Origin: Antrodiella citrinella
Taxonomy: Eukaryota > Basidiomycota > Agaricomycetes > Polyporales > Steccherinaceae
Length of the DNA: 36,411 nt
NCBI GenBank assembly: GCA_004802725.1
Contig: SGPM01000280.1
Coordinates: 1 to 36,411 of the forward strand
Direction: 5' to 3'
Both the position numbers and the translations under genes were made by a program. Positions 11,678 to 22,195 of this stretch are shown here, one piece after another (the stretch's first letter is position 1; the number at the start of each line of letters is the position of its first letter). Below the pieces are notes generated by a model. It did not search any database and was not told where the DNA came from. It worked only from the letters and a program-made list of their open reading frames with translations.

Positions 11678-11854
11678 ATGATCCAGAACACGGAGGAAGA
11701 GGGTCTAAGAGAACTTCATGATTACATGTTCACGCGTCCTCTGCCATTAACATCCGACGAAGCATTATCTAGAGTCCGGACGAGTCTCATGGTAGTGGAC
11801 GGCGGCCAACTAGAAGTGAAGTCTGTGAAGTCGCGCATCGCTATGCCTGTCTGA
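11678..11854 (+). CDS. Small unknown ORF, 58 codons, likely terminal exon
   Basis: The frame from ATG 11678 to TGA 11852-11854 reads MIQNTEEEGLRELHDYMFTR, then PLPLTSDEALSRVRTSLMVV and DGGQLEVKSVKSRIAMPV. It is rich in charged residues with an amphipathic helix-like start, much more protein-like than the neighbouring frames. It remains open upstream to TRIRREIV. Acceptor-like CTCACAG and TATCAG precede it at about 11646-11664, so it could be the last exon of a longer gene whose 5' exons I could not place. It lies about 190 nt from the divergent minus-strand segment at 11112-11486. No family is recognised. Confidence 0.33.
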   Translation: MIQNTEEEGLRELHDYMFTRPLPLTSDEALSRVRTSLMVVDGGQLEVKSVKSRIAMPV

Positions 11855-12204
11855 ATAGAATCAACCAAGACTCTGATCATTCGACCATGGCCACTCGTCC
11901 TTGATTGACTGTCCGTGCACCACGGTTTGAATAACCCTCCGAATCATTCGGTAGATCTGAGATCATCTAGATCGGGGGTCGGCCGTTTCCGTTTCGTGGC
12001 GAGGTTCAGTCGCACCTTTTCACTCACGATGAACAGGAAGAACATACCGCGACACTATAGCGCCATTGTCATCGATGGGCTGTTCCCTTCCTTTCATCGC
12101 ATGTCAGCGCTATGCAGGTGAGCCTCCACGACAAAACTGTTCTTCACCTCCAGCTTCCCCTCATCACGAGCACATTACCTCGCACATCCTCGCAGTCGCC
12201 CTTC
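11855..12204. promoter_or_regulatory. Upstream region of F-box subfamily B copy 2
   Basis: The region holds GTGAGC at about 12118 and CCTCGCAG ending near 12195, a plausible intron directly before the Met used for the F-box gene. If spliced, ATGCAG at 12112 would join in frame to the coding region and add a few residues. The open frame 11915-12121 has no known motif. Confidence 0.3.
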
Positions 12205-13954
12205 ATGAGTTTTAGAGCTGTTTTGCCCCAGCTTCCTACAGAGATCTGGTCCATGGTCATAGAGATGGAACTGGATGGCTGGGACGATGACCAGAAAGCG
12301 AGACTCCTCAGCATGCTTTCCAGAGTATGTCGCTCATGGGAGTACATATGTAGCATTCGCTTATGCACCTGGTTATCAATCCGCTCTCATCGAGGGCTCG
12401 GATCTCTCAGCATGTTCTTGGAATCTCATCCCAAATTCTGTAATAGGACAGTCACACTCCGCGTGGATGGCGGTCTCACTCTCCCTCGCCTGGGAAAGCA
12501 GTCAACTGCTTGGGTGTCCTCACTTCCCTTACTCCTTCCGTCACTCCCCAAACTCCGCCGCTTCACCATCTCCAATCTCGACCTCCGAGATCAACATCTC
12601 CACTTCTACCAAGCAATTCAAGGCTTTTCCGTGGCGATGGAATGTTTGGAGCTCGAGCTCGAGTACATATCCGCCTACAACTTCTCCCAAATTGCTCGTT
12701 TGATACTCATGGTCCGGGCGTCTAGTATCACGCTCGTCCTGAGCATGGAAGAATGGGATTCGCTCGTGTCCAATTTCGCGCCTCCTAATCCATGGATCAA
12801 GAAGATGCATCTTTTCTTGTCCACAGCGCACGCAAGCAAAATTCCGTGGAAGTGGCTCCTTTCTTGCCCGAATTTGTCGGAATTACTACTCCGATTTATG
12901 TGCAGAGGCGGAAAGAGCAAGATTATCATCACACCCGAAACGATCAAAACAGATGACTGGCGGCGCTTTCGTGCTCTATTTCAACGCATGCGCTCCAAGT
13001 CTGCTCGTCCCCTGCAGGTCGTGATTGAATCCGGGTGGTGTGCATCTCTTAAGATCACAGAAGCGATCGCATGTGAGTTACAGTGTTTCTTCAGATTCTT
13101 TCGTGTTCGCTCATCTTATGCTTTGATTGACACCACAGATCCATACTCTACGGTGCTGAGGATACTGATGCCGCTCATGATGCTCACCGGACAACGAAAC
13201 GACACCGCAGAGTTGGCTGCGACAATCGCCGCGGTGCTGCGCATGCCGGAGATCATCCGCTTCCGGTTTCAAATGATCATCATCGACTTCGAGGGGAGCT
13301 TTTCCAGGTTCACATCTGCCGAAGCGGAGACGTGGAGGGAGAAATGGAAAGGTGTAGACGAGGTGCTGCTACGCCATACCCATCTCCTGGCGTTTCGTAT
13401 GTTACTTCCTGACCCGGTGAGGGACTACACCAAATGTACCAATGCGTTCAAAAATGCCCTATTCCCTCTATCCATGGCAAAGGGGATCATGTCGGACATT
13501 TGCTATGATAGAGGTTGCTCTGCGACGCACAAAGTAAGTGAGTTGATAGACACTTTGATATATCATGCTCACGGGTCATTGCATTGTTGCAAAATGTATA
13601 GAACGTGATACCTTTATCACCAACTCATCATATCTCCCGATCGGATACATCGTCAACGCTCTCTTCCGACTCTTTGTCCCAGATGTCGTTTCTCGTATCA
13701 TCGAGCACGCTCCCGCCCTCTCGCGCGCTCACTCGTCATATTTCGTTATGTCCCCATACGCCGATCCGGCAACAGAATACATGGCTTCACCGAAAATCTT
13801 GAAAATATCCAGATCGCCCTTCCACTTGGTCATCGTCCTGCGGACGTCATATCGGCATGAAAAACAAAAGCTGCTCGCTTTGCTTCGCTCTTGGGATGGC
13901 CTCATTTCCGTCAAAAGCAAAAATCTGTCCGAGGATGAATATTGTCGATTGTAA
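12205..13954 (+). CDS. F-box protein, subfamily B copy 2
   Basis: A putative SCF substrate adaptor. I start at MSFRAVLPQLPTEIWSMVIE, where the F-box begins, followed by LSRVCRSWEYICSIRL. The body contains short Leu-rich blocks (LPKLRRFTISNLDL, QHLHFYQAI, FSQIARLILMVRASSITL, PPNPWIKKMHLF, IPWKWLLSCPNLSELLL) shared with the copies at 9504 and 14604. Exons: 12205-13072, 13139-13537, 13602-13954 (539 aa). The first intron is 66 nt (GTGAGT..ACCACAG) with a TTTGATTGAC branch-like site. It is a multiple of three and stop-free, so an unspliced mRNA also stays open. The F-box-type part ends in LFPLSMAKGI followed by CX4CX3H. The second intron (13538-13601) opens a C-terminal region (RDTFITNSSYLPIGYIVNAL..) with no recognised domain. 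TAA at about 13952 is followed in the same frame by more protein-like sequence (VPFIAPVWSRADVRNGIVTH), so the end may be truncated. Confidence 0.7.
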
Positions 13955-14603
13955 GTGCCCTTCATTGCACCTGTTTGGTCTCGTGCTGACGTTCGAAACG
14001 GCATTGTCACACATATTGCCTTCCGTGTATCCGACCCCGGCGCCACTTTTCGTCCTTGTCGTACGTTCTCATCTGAATCACCCCAGTCCTTGTTTGCTGA
14101 CTATAATTTTCGCGTTTAGAGACGTCATCTGTCCACGGTCACATATATTTATAAACTTCCTGAACGTCCCCCCTTTCCCCTAGCCTTCTACGTCTTTGAG
14201 AGCGTGTACAGCATGGGTCTTAAGGCTCTGAATCGCATATTACTGCCATGTCAGATCCGAACCTTCTGGTCACGCTATATTATAGAAGCGGCCATGAGCT
14301 CTCCCGAATCTGTCCTTCAATATCGGTTAGTCAAGTCAACGTCGTTTTTCTTCGATCTCAGCTGATAGATATCCATAGATGACCTAGAAGGTTCTTGCGC
14401 TGATGCGTAAGCGTGGTCACTACGCCACAGTTCTCTCGTGCAGATGACGTTTTACCTAATAGGTCTCCAAAGTTTCATAAAGCTCTGAAATTCCCGCTTG
14501 TAATCATCCTCTCGACACGACTCTACGAGCAATGTAAGTGGTCTTGAATCCAGCCTGTTGTTGCACGCCTCATTTCTTTCTTTGTTAGTCTTCGTCAAAT
14601 ATA
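13955..14603 (+). other. Possible eroded 3' exons of F-box copy 2
   Basis: Directly after the TAA, the same frame continues with APVWSRADVRNGIVTHIAFR to about 14058. It then meets a GTACGT..GCTGAC..TTTAG intron-like stretch (about 14059-14119). A separate frame, 14213-14365, reads MGLKALNRILLPCQIRTFWS then RYIIEAAMSSPESVLQYR. These look like pieces of the neighbouring gene's former tail or of another lost gene. Near the right end, GTAAGT (14532) to TTGTTAG (14587) is a likely intron in the 5' leader of the next F-box gene. Confidence 0.3.
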
Positions 14604-16291
14604 ATGGGCCCACTGGCCTCTCTTCATCAAGCTCGTCGTTTGGTTTCTTCCTTCGAGCCCAGAACAGGTTGCGTAAATGCCATTCCCTGGCTGCCCACAG
14701 AGATATGGGAGGTGATACTCGACTATGCTGCCACAGACTGCCAGGGTAACCTCGTGGCCGAATTCCTAGCGAGCTACGCACTCGTCTGTTGGTCATGGTG
14801 GCCCAGATGCCACTTCCACTTGTGTTCTGCGGTGCACGTTCGCTCCCACAAAGGACTGACATCTCTCTGTCTGTTCCTTTCGTCTTACCCCTCCTCATGC
14901 CATAGAATCCACAAGCTTCGTATCACAGGACGTCCTCAAGACTCCTCGTGGGCTTCCTGCGTCCCATTACATCTTCCCCTGCTTCCAAGCCTTCGTTCCC
15001 TCGCTCTCACCAGCATTGACATCAACGAACAGCATCCCGTCTTCTACAGGGCGTATCGAACACTCGTTTACCCGCTACACTATCTTGACCACCTCGATCT
15101 CCGCCATGTCTTGTTTCACGATTTCTCCCAGATCGCTCGTCTAGCATTCGCGACACGTGGCAGGCGTCTTACGCTTGTTGTCTGTCCTGACAGTCGTCCG
15201 ACCTTGAACCGAATACCTCCTCGTAATCCGTGGCTCGTGCAAGCAAAGATCCAGTTCACATCGAGGACGCAGTTCATGCAAGCACCCTGGGGCTGGTTTC
15301 AAGCGTGCCCGAATCTGGTGGATTTGGAGCTGGGCGTCGCACAGGAGGCCCTCCCGGACGGGATGTTTGCTCCAGATGGCTGGTCACGCTTCTCTGCCCT
15401 TTTCCAGTGTATGCAGTGGGCCAACTGTGTGCGTGGATGTAGACGTCCGATGCAGGTTGAGATAAGGCTCACGAGCTTGATTCCCGGTATCAGGATTTCG
15501 GAGTGTCAAGGTACGTCGTTCAACGGTATTTGTTTTGTTTACATAAACGTAACTGACTCTGGTGCTGAAGACGTGGCTGCTGCTAAATCGCCCATGTTAC
15601 GTCTGCGCCTCGAGGGAATCATAAAGGACGTTACACTTGCGAAAACGGCGAGATCGATTTCGATCATCTTACCCTTGATCGCGTCCTTTCAGTTCAAGCA
15701 CATTGAGCTGGATCTACAGGAAATAGCGCCACGAACGGTCAAATTGGACTGGTCTGAGAAAGCGTGGCAAGGTGTCGACGAAGCTCTCTTGCAGCACATA
15801 TATTCAGACCTCTCCTTCCGCGTACTTCTCCCTTGCTTCGATGATTATCCATACGGCTGCATTGACGACTTCAAGAGAGCAATGTTTCCTCGGTCGGTAG
15901 CACGAGGGATCATGTCGAAGGTGTGCGAGAAGAAACCCTGCGCGTTTCACAGATCTGATTTAAAGTGAGTTCATCCGTATTACGATTTGGACGGCTTGGT
16001 GTGCTTACTGTGCCTTTGTTGGGCGTATCCTCTAGTGACCGGTCAAACGAGACGTCAAGATGGGTTGTAGCTGACAGGTTCGACATGGCACGTGGAACTC
16101 GACTTCTAGCACGTTACAGGCGTGAATTGTCTCCGGCAGAAGTTGATGAGACCACGCTCAACACTTTCGTCTTACGCAGGCTGAGCCGACAACCCATATC
16201 CCGCCTTTCGTCGCCATTCTTGTATCAATGTACGTCGTGCTATTATTCGCACACAATTATTTGCCGGGCTGATGAATTCATTATGGCCTAG
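14604..16291 (+). CDS. F-box protein, subfamily B copy 3
   Basis: A putative SCF adaptor. ATG 14604 leads into IPWLPTEIWEVILDYAATD and CWSWWPRCHFHLCSAV, the F-box, within the first 80 residues. The body then repeats the subfamily blocks: LPSLRSLALTSIDI, HPVFYRAYRTLV, FSQIARLAFATRGRRLTL, IPPRNPWLVQAKIQF, PWGWFQACPNLVDLEL. Exons: 14604-15510, 15571-15964, 16036-16291 (518 aa). Intron 1 (GTACGT..CTGAAG, with AACTGAC) is 60 nt, in frame and stop-free. Intron 2 (GTGAGT..CTCTAG) replaces an immediate TGA, and restores a long frame (RWVVADRFDMARGTRLLARY..). The FPRSVARGI plus CX4CX2H motif lies just before intron 2. A donor GTACGT at 16230 offers a second possible end: splicing to TAG at about 16291 would create an immediate stop after PFLYQ. 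The C-terminal domain is unrecognised and unlike that of copy 2. Confidence 0.72.
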
Positions 16292-16602
16292 AGGTTGAAG
16301 TCTCCTTCAGGTTTCCACACTACGAAGTCATTTCTAGCACGATCCGGCCCTTGGTGCATGTATATATGCAACTTCTTGTTCGCTATGCTGCATCTATGTG
16401 TCCTAATCGTAAACCCATTTGCATGTCTCTGTCCTACTCTCCTAAGTTGAGGACTACACTCCACCGATGCCCGAATGGTCTTGTACCACTTTGACCGCAG
16501 TCTCCCTGCGTTGACCCCTTGTTCTTTTATCCTGTGCTTACCAGATGCACGGAAGAGACCGCGAGTCTAGCTCCGATTAACGCTAGAAGGCAATCCTAAA
16601 GT

Positions 16603-16870
16603 ACGAACGCAGAAGACACAAGTAGCGAGGATGTGAGAAAACGAGAGGTGTACAACACGAGAAAGGACGGACATAGAACATTTAAATGGGGAGAGCATGG
16701 GGGAGAAAAATGTCCAGAAGATGTAAAGATACTAGAATCCGTAGTTTTAAAAGAGTTGAGAAAGACAATAATCGCCATATCCATGCTATCGTCCTCCGAT
16801 TGAGACGAACCGATTGTTCTTGCGATCGCCCCAATCAAGGGGGACGCAGATTGAAAACGGCTTGGATCCA
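16603..16870 (-). repeat. Permease 3' flank segment, copy 1 of an inverted duplication
   Basis: Read on the minus strand, this lies just downstream of the permease stop codon (17013). It is clearly related to 21933-22195 on the plus strand. Shared words in order include GGAT(C/T)CAAGCCGT, GGCGATCGC(A/G)AGA(A/G)CAATCGG, ATGGAT(A/G)TGGCGATT(A/G)TTGT, TTTTTCTCCCCCATGCTC (TTTTTTCTTCCCCATGCTC in the other copy) and ACTTGTGTCT. Differences are spread evenly, including small indels, as in an old duplication. Confidence 0.65.
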
Positions 16871-17012
16871 TAAGTAGAGGTTGAGATGCGGCGAATTTGC
16901 GAACGTCACTGCCACCCCTCAATGACAAAACGTGTACGTTCACTCTGCTCATGAGATCATCCCAACAAAATCTGATTCGGGAGAAGTCACCATACCACTA
17001 AGTAGTATGCAA

Positions 17013-19196
17013 TCACTCATCCTTCTCCTTCTCCCTCGCCTCCACCTCAACGACCTCCACCAAATCGACCGTCCCAATCGCCCCCTTGAATACCCCACTT
17101 CCCCACGAATACCAACCTATGATGACGAGCGCGACAAGCCCGCCTACGGCCACGACGGCGTAGTTCATGTTCTGCGGCGTCACGGGGAACGAGGTCGGGA
17201 GGACGAAGAGCGTGCATGTGAATATCGTGAACTGCGGAGAAAGATTGAGGTGGTTAGTAAGAGGGTGTGAAGAAGAGGGAGAGGGAAGGGACGTACGAGG
17301 AAGGCAGCGAAGTTGATGGGCCAGGACCACTTCCCCAGTCTGAACGGTCCCAGTTCGCTCAATCTAAGAACGGTGCGTGAATAATTTTCAGACAGGGTGG
17401 ATCAGGAAGATGACGTACGACGAAGGCCAGAACACGCGGATGATGATGGGTTGGAGGTAACTTAGCATCACCGAGATAGCAGCACTCGACAAGATGGCGT
17501 TGAACTATAAACAAACCCGTTGATCGCTCATCAACGATCAACACAACTCAAAAGTCAAACAGACTCACGGCAATCGCAGACCCGATGTACGCACACGACA
17601 CGACACACCCGACGACCACCGACACCCACACGCCCACATATGGCGCCTGGTACCGGTTCAGCTTCATGAACTGCCCCTTCACTCCGCCCCGCCCACTCTC
17701 CCCGCCCATCCCCGCCGCATTGTCCCTCGCCAGCGCATACAACAACCTCGAGCTCGCGGTGAACGCCGTCACCGCCGCCATAAACTGCGCGATCCCAATG
17801 ACGAAAATACACATCGCGACCAACCGCCTCCTCTCCTGCAGCGCGTCGGCGAACAGCTGGGCGATGGGGATCGCGAAGGTCGTGGCTTGAATGGACGCGG
17901 TGGACTGGATGGTAAAGAGGAGGGTGATGAGGTAGGCGAGCCCGATGAGGTAGGAACCGACGATGGAGAAGATGATCGCGAGCGGGGCGAGTACTTCGGC
18001 GCGGGAGGTCTCTTCCGCGACTTGCGCGGCCGTCTCGCAGCCTTCGAGCGTGTAAATGGCCTGCAGGGGTGTCAGTGTCATAGGGATGGGTGAGAAGGGA
18101 CAAACACACTTGGAGGAAACCGAGGAGGACGACGAAGCCCCGTGAGCCCCATCCCGTGAAGCTGCAGGGTCGTTAGTACGAAAGCATTCTTGAAACGAAG
18201 ACTAACGCACTTTTCGTAATCCGTAAACACGAATTTCGCGTCATTCTGTGGACATCGTTCATAGCTGCACTGAAGAGAGACAATCACCCACGTACCTTGA
18301 CCGGCGTGACCACCAGCAGGGTCACTACGAGCACCAGCGTGCCTCCCAGCGTCCACCACAGGTTGAACGCGCTCATGCGTCCAATCGCCTTCGTGCCAAA
18401 GGTGTTGATGACGCCGGAGAGGATGTTCACGCCCCAGGCAATGGCGGCGATCTCGACGCGCGTGAGGGGCTCGGTGCGGTACAGCTCGATGAGGGACGCG
18501 AGGTACAACGCAGCACTGGAAGGAGGTCAGCTGAAGGCACACGTTAAGATGGAAGCACGCACCTGAGGTTACCAGACGTCCCGGTGAAGATCATGGCTAT
18601 GCTGTAGATCCATCCTGTCTAGTTCATGTCAGTTGAGACGGTAACGGGACGTGAGTATAACGTACACAGACTGAAAGGGATGTTAGAAACTTTCGTACAA
18701 GATGGGATGCTCACTCACATCCGAGGAATGGCGCGTCGGGCTTCATCTTGCATACCCAGAAGTAGAGACCACCCATGGTCGGGCTACGGGACCGTCTCAG
18801 CGAAAACCACGGGGTACAGGAACGAGGTACTCACTACGCACTGCAAATCTCGGCGAGAGATAGGGCGATAAGCAGCATAAAGAAACTGCATATCTATTCA
18901 GAGAGTCAGCCCCGCTCAGACATGGTAATAAACTGTGTACGCACGTTCCAGCCCCAGAACAAGCCCAACGGCCCCCCAGAGAATAAGCCCGTCTGGAACG
19001 CGCTGCTCATACCTGTGAGGATGCCGATAGCACAGAAAGACACGCCGACGACACCGAAGAGGGACATGTCGCGTTTGAACTCGGACTTGTAGCCCAGGTC
19101 GGCGAGTCGCTTGTCGGAGGTGTCTGTGGCGGGCTCATTGGACTCGAGGACGCGGATGTCGGAGGGGACTTTCTCGTTGATGCTGGCGAGCGACAT
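17013..19196 (-). CDS. Amino acid/GABA-type permease (APC superfamily)
   Basis: A plasma- or vacuolar-membrane transporter of the amino acid/choline (ACT) family, related to yeast UGA4-like permeases. Twelve exons: 18945-19196, 18835-18893, 18719-18783, 18666-18670, 18563-18618, 18296-18515, 18211-18245, 18110-18161, 17569-18060, 17419-17504, 17297-17363, 17013-17231. They total 1608 nt, or 535 aa plus stop, the family's normal length. The hydrophilic N-terminus leads to KRDMSLFGVVGVSFCAIGIL (TM1). WGWNICSFFMLLIALSLAEI and SAYPTMGGLYFW are the family's conserved TM2-TM3 region. LQAIYTLEGCETAAQVAEET is the TM6-TM7 signature loop. About 12 hydrophobic segments are seen. The tail is acidic/basic (EVEAREKEKDE). 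The 5-nt exon is required for both frame and the GFCTGWIYS segment. The exact substrate cannot be told. Confidence 0.9.
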
Positions 19197-20520
19197 GGCG
19201 GGTGGGGAGGAGCGAGGGCGGTCAACGAGTCAGTGGAGAGGTTCAGCGGCGGGTTAAGAGGGTTACGAGTCGGAGTCGAATTTGCAATTGGCAAGGGGAG
19301 AGGGCGTGATGGAGATAGAGGATTACGGTGAGCGATAGCAGCTGATAGCAGTGTAAACAGAACTTCCTGCAAATGCAGCCACTCACATGACCCTAGCATC
19401 ACAGCCGGGTCCACTTCACTGTCCCCACTGCACTGGTATCTGTGGGCAGTCTCAGAGCTTATTCAGAGTGCAGATATGCTCCGACGAACCTCGAGTAGCT
19501 GTGGGAACGCATGCTGAGCTTTGCAAGAGATACTGATCATGTGTAGCATCGTACGCGTTGTCCCGGGCAGCTCTGTCGGCGTGGTCGTGGTCGTGGGTGT
19601 CGGCGTCGCGGTCGTTCGTGTCGGCGTCGTGGTCGTTCGTGTCGGCGTCGTGGTCGTTCGTGTCGGCGTCGTGGTCGTTCGTGTCGACGTCGCGGTCGCT
19701 GTGCCGCCCGCAGGCTTTGCCAGGAGATCGGGACCTAGTAGATCACAGATCGGATCGGACTTCGGCTGTTTCCGATCTTCGCTTTGGTGGGCCCTCTACA
19801 ACTCACGTTGATGAGAGCTCGAGGTCTTCAGCGGAAACTCTTTTTATCACAAATCACGACCACATTTGGAGCCACGGTCTTTATGCCGCGACGTGTTTTC
19901 TTACGTGGATTCGCTGGCTCTCCAGAACGTATCCTAACCTATTTCTTGAGATGTGGCATGCCGAACTCTAGTAGCCCCTGCGTCGTCACATCCATAGGAT
20001 CCCTGACTGCTCCTGTGTACGTCCCGCATTGTTCGTTCAATAATGAAATGGTTGTTTTCTTCTGCATGTTGGTACCGAGCCAGCGGGAAATCTAGCAGTC
20101 AGCGGAAGCAAGGTACAGTCAAAACCACTGGCCTCTTTCGGGATGCGCGTTGTGGGTTTCGATCACAGACTCACAGTCGTCCCACGCTGTTGTCGTTGCG
20201 CACTTCCACACATGCAGACACTCGAGCCGACAATGTTACAACGTGTTCACAACAGAGCTCGCGCTATACCTACGCTGAAGGCTCATGTGCTGGGACAAGT
20301 ATCGTGGGCAGGTCTGGGGTCAGTACACCTCTTCGTTCTTTATGCCGTCAGAGTCATACTCATTTGAAGTTCCCAGAACCACCACGAGTCCATCCGTACA
20401 GGTTTTCTAGGCGGACTGTACACGTCGTCTCTCGTGCAATTAATCTTGGCAGCTTCGTCACATGTCAGCTAACGCAACGTTGAGGACGATCCAGAGTCAA
20501 AAAGTGGTGGGAGACATCCT
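19197..20520. other. Gene-poor region upstream of the permease
   Basis: This includes the permease promoter (from 19197), the 21-bp minisatellite at 19590-19694 and then about 800 nt with no recognisable gene. The plus-strand frames 19558-19971, 19784-20095 and 20043-20483 show no motif or coherent splice structure. Confidence 0.4.
19590..19694 (+). repeat. 21-bp minisatellite, five units
   Basis: Five head-to-tail units of a 21-bp sequence (consensus GTCGTTCGTGTCGGCGTCGT followed by G). The outer two carry a few changes (GGG for TTC-type changes in the first, GAC and GCG in the last). Because the unit is 21 nt, every frame stays open and repeats every seven residues (VVRVGVV on plus, a DADTNDH-like unit on minus). 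It lies about 400 nt upstream of the permease ATG. Confidence 0.9.
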
Positions 20521-21043
20521 TTGAAACCTTCGTCGGATGACATCGCAAGACCATATCACGGAGGAGGCCCACGTTTCGCATTGCGGAAGACCAGGCAAGT
20601 CCGAGGTACGTACACCACACATTATTATTCTCCTCGGCCCGTATATCCTATACTGAACTCTGCTTTCTCAGATACCTTGCTCCCGCCACAGACACCTGAT
20701 AGTCAAGCTCTTGAAGTCTGTGGCTCTGTGTAGGTCCCGGGCGATCGTGATCGAGTTTACTGCGTCTCCCCGCCAGGTGGGCCAACGTATCAAATATGGA
20801 ACCTACCACCGACCCAGATTACTGGCGTGCTCTAGACAGGGAGAATTCACAGAACCATTCTGATTTCTGTTACTTCGACATATCGTTTCCAGAGCACTCC
20901 GAATGTGTGGATCCGTACTTCAGGGACTTCAGCTGTATCGACCAATTCAAACTTGCTTGCTTTCCACGAACGGCAGAGAAAGTCAGAGGAGCCGTGGGAG
21001 GTGGATGCGCCGACGAGAAGTGCGGACTGCACCTCTTCCGGTG
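20521..21043 (+). pseudogene. F-box subfamily B fragment, C-terminal end
   Basis: The best-preserved part is 20796-21043. It ends with IDQFKLACFPRTAEKVRG, then a CX4CX2H motif and LFR, directly before a donor GTGAGT. That is the same motif and splice position as in the copies at 12205 and 14604. Upstream, GTACGT (about 20614) to TTTCTCAG is a likely counterpart of the family's first intron, but the flanking reading frames contain stops (for example TAG after CGSV near 20733). The F-box and Leu-rich half are absent. This is a relic of a fourth family member. Confidence 0.5.
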
Positions 21044-21932
21044 AGTGACCGTTATGTGATGGTTGACGTAGTTTTCATTCTTACAAGTTGACAGATCAAG
21101 AACGTCCTTCCAGTGTCAGCAGTATGATGGAAAATTTCCCCGCTCTCATTATCGCTCTTACCCACCATCAAATTTTTTCAGAGCTTACGCGGCCAATGAG
21201 AGAAAGAAACTACGTGACCCATTGAGCTTTATCTTCTGACAGCTGCACCCTCTTGAGCTCCGCCAGTGCATGTCAGTGCCAAAGTTCGTGTCGCGACATC
21301 TCATTCTCGATGACATAGACCACAATTCCCGCCGAACCTTGCAATAACCTCATCTCATATACACGACTTCTATCGTGCACGGTGCCTCCAACTCTCCGTT
21401 CATATTGAGTTCAGCCCCGCGGGCTGCGGCTACGGACCATGATTCCTCTATCACTCCATCTGCTGCATTACAACTTCTTCTCTCACCCGCCGACTATGTC
21501 TTCAATAACGATAACGATGCTTCACTCGGGAATCCGCGGTTTCGAACTTCGGTACATAACGCAGGCGGCAGTGCCCTCGATAATCCTTCCTTCCCTTCTC
21601 CATGATGCGCCTTGCTGTTCTACGCAATGCGCTACCTTGCACAACCAGTGATCACTGATCTGACGTCGAGTCGCCGCATTTGACGGTGCCGCTGCACCTG
21701 GACTTCTCCCCTCCAACTTCCTTCTCCGACCTCAGCTCACATCCCTTCCGCTGCCACGTCCCTGTTGTCGTTGTAAACTTGAACATTTGCTCGGGCGTAA
21801 TCAAACGATCTTCACGGGTCTCTGGTTAGATTTGCAGTGCGACGAGGACCGCGCAGGTATTCACTAACGGCACCCATCGTCTAGACTCGTCACTCCACAC
21901 AGACGAATGCATGCTCGGTCACCGTTACCTTC

Positions 21933-22195
21933 GGATTCAAGCCGTCTTGGGTGATCTGTGTTCAAGGCGATCGCGAGAGCAATCGGTTCGTCTCCATTCG
22001 AGATGCGTGCGGGGAAGATAACATGGATGTGGCGATTGTTGTCTTTAGCAAATCTTTGGAACCGCAGATTCCAGTACCTTTACTTTCAGATGTTTTTTCT
22101 TCCCCATGCTCCCCCCCTCAAATGTCTGTCATTTTTTGCGTTGAACACTCTTTGCTCGCTTTCTCATACTTGTGTCTCCCGCGTTTGTATTCGAT
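21933..22195 (+). repeat. Permease 3' flank segment, copy 2 of an inverted duplication
   Basis: This plus-strand copy matches the minus-strand sequence downstream of the permease (16603-16870), about 5 kb away in opposite orientation. No permease coding sequence was recognised upstream of it (21360-21930), so only the 3' flank was copied, or the coding part was lost. Confidence 0.65.

Noticed and set aside
16596..16952. Possible conserved protein from the duplicated permease flank
   Set aside because: The two copies keep related words in a frame (MDMAIIVF and MDVAIVVF), but the other copy has different frames open, indels are not in threes and there is no start in a good context. An untranslated flank is more likely.
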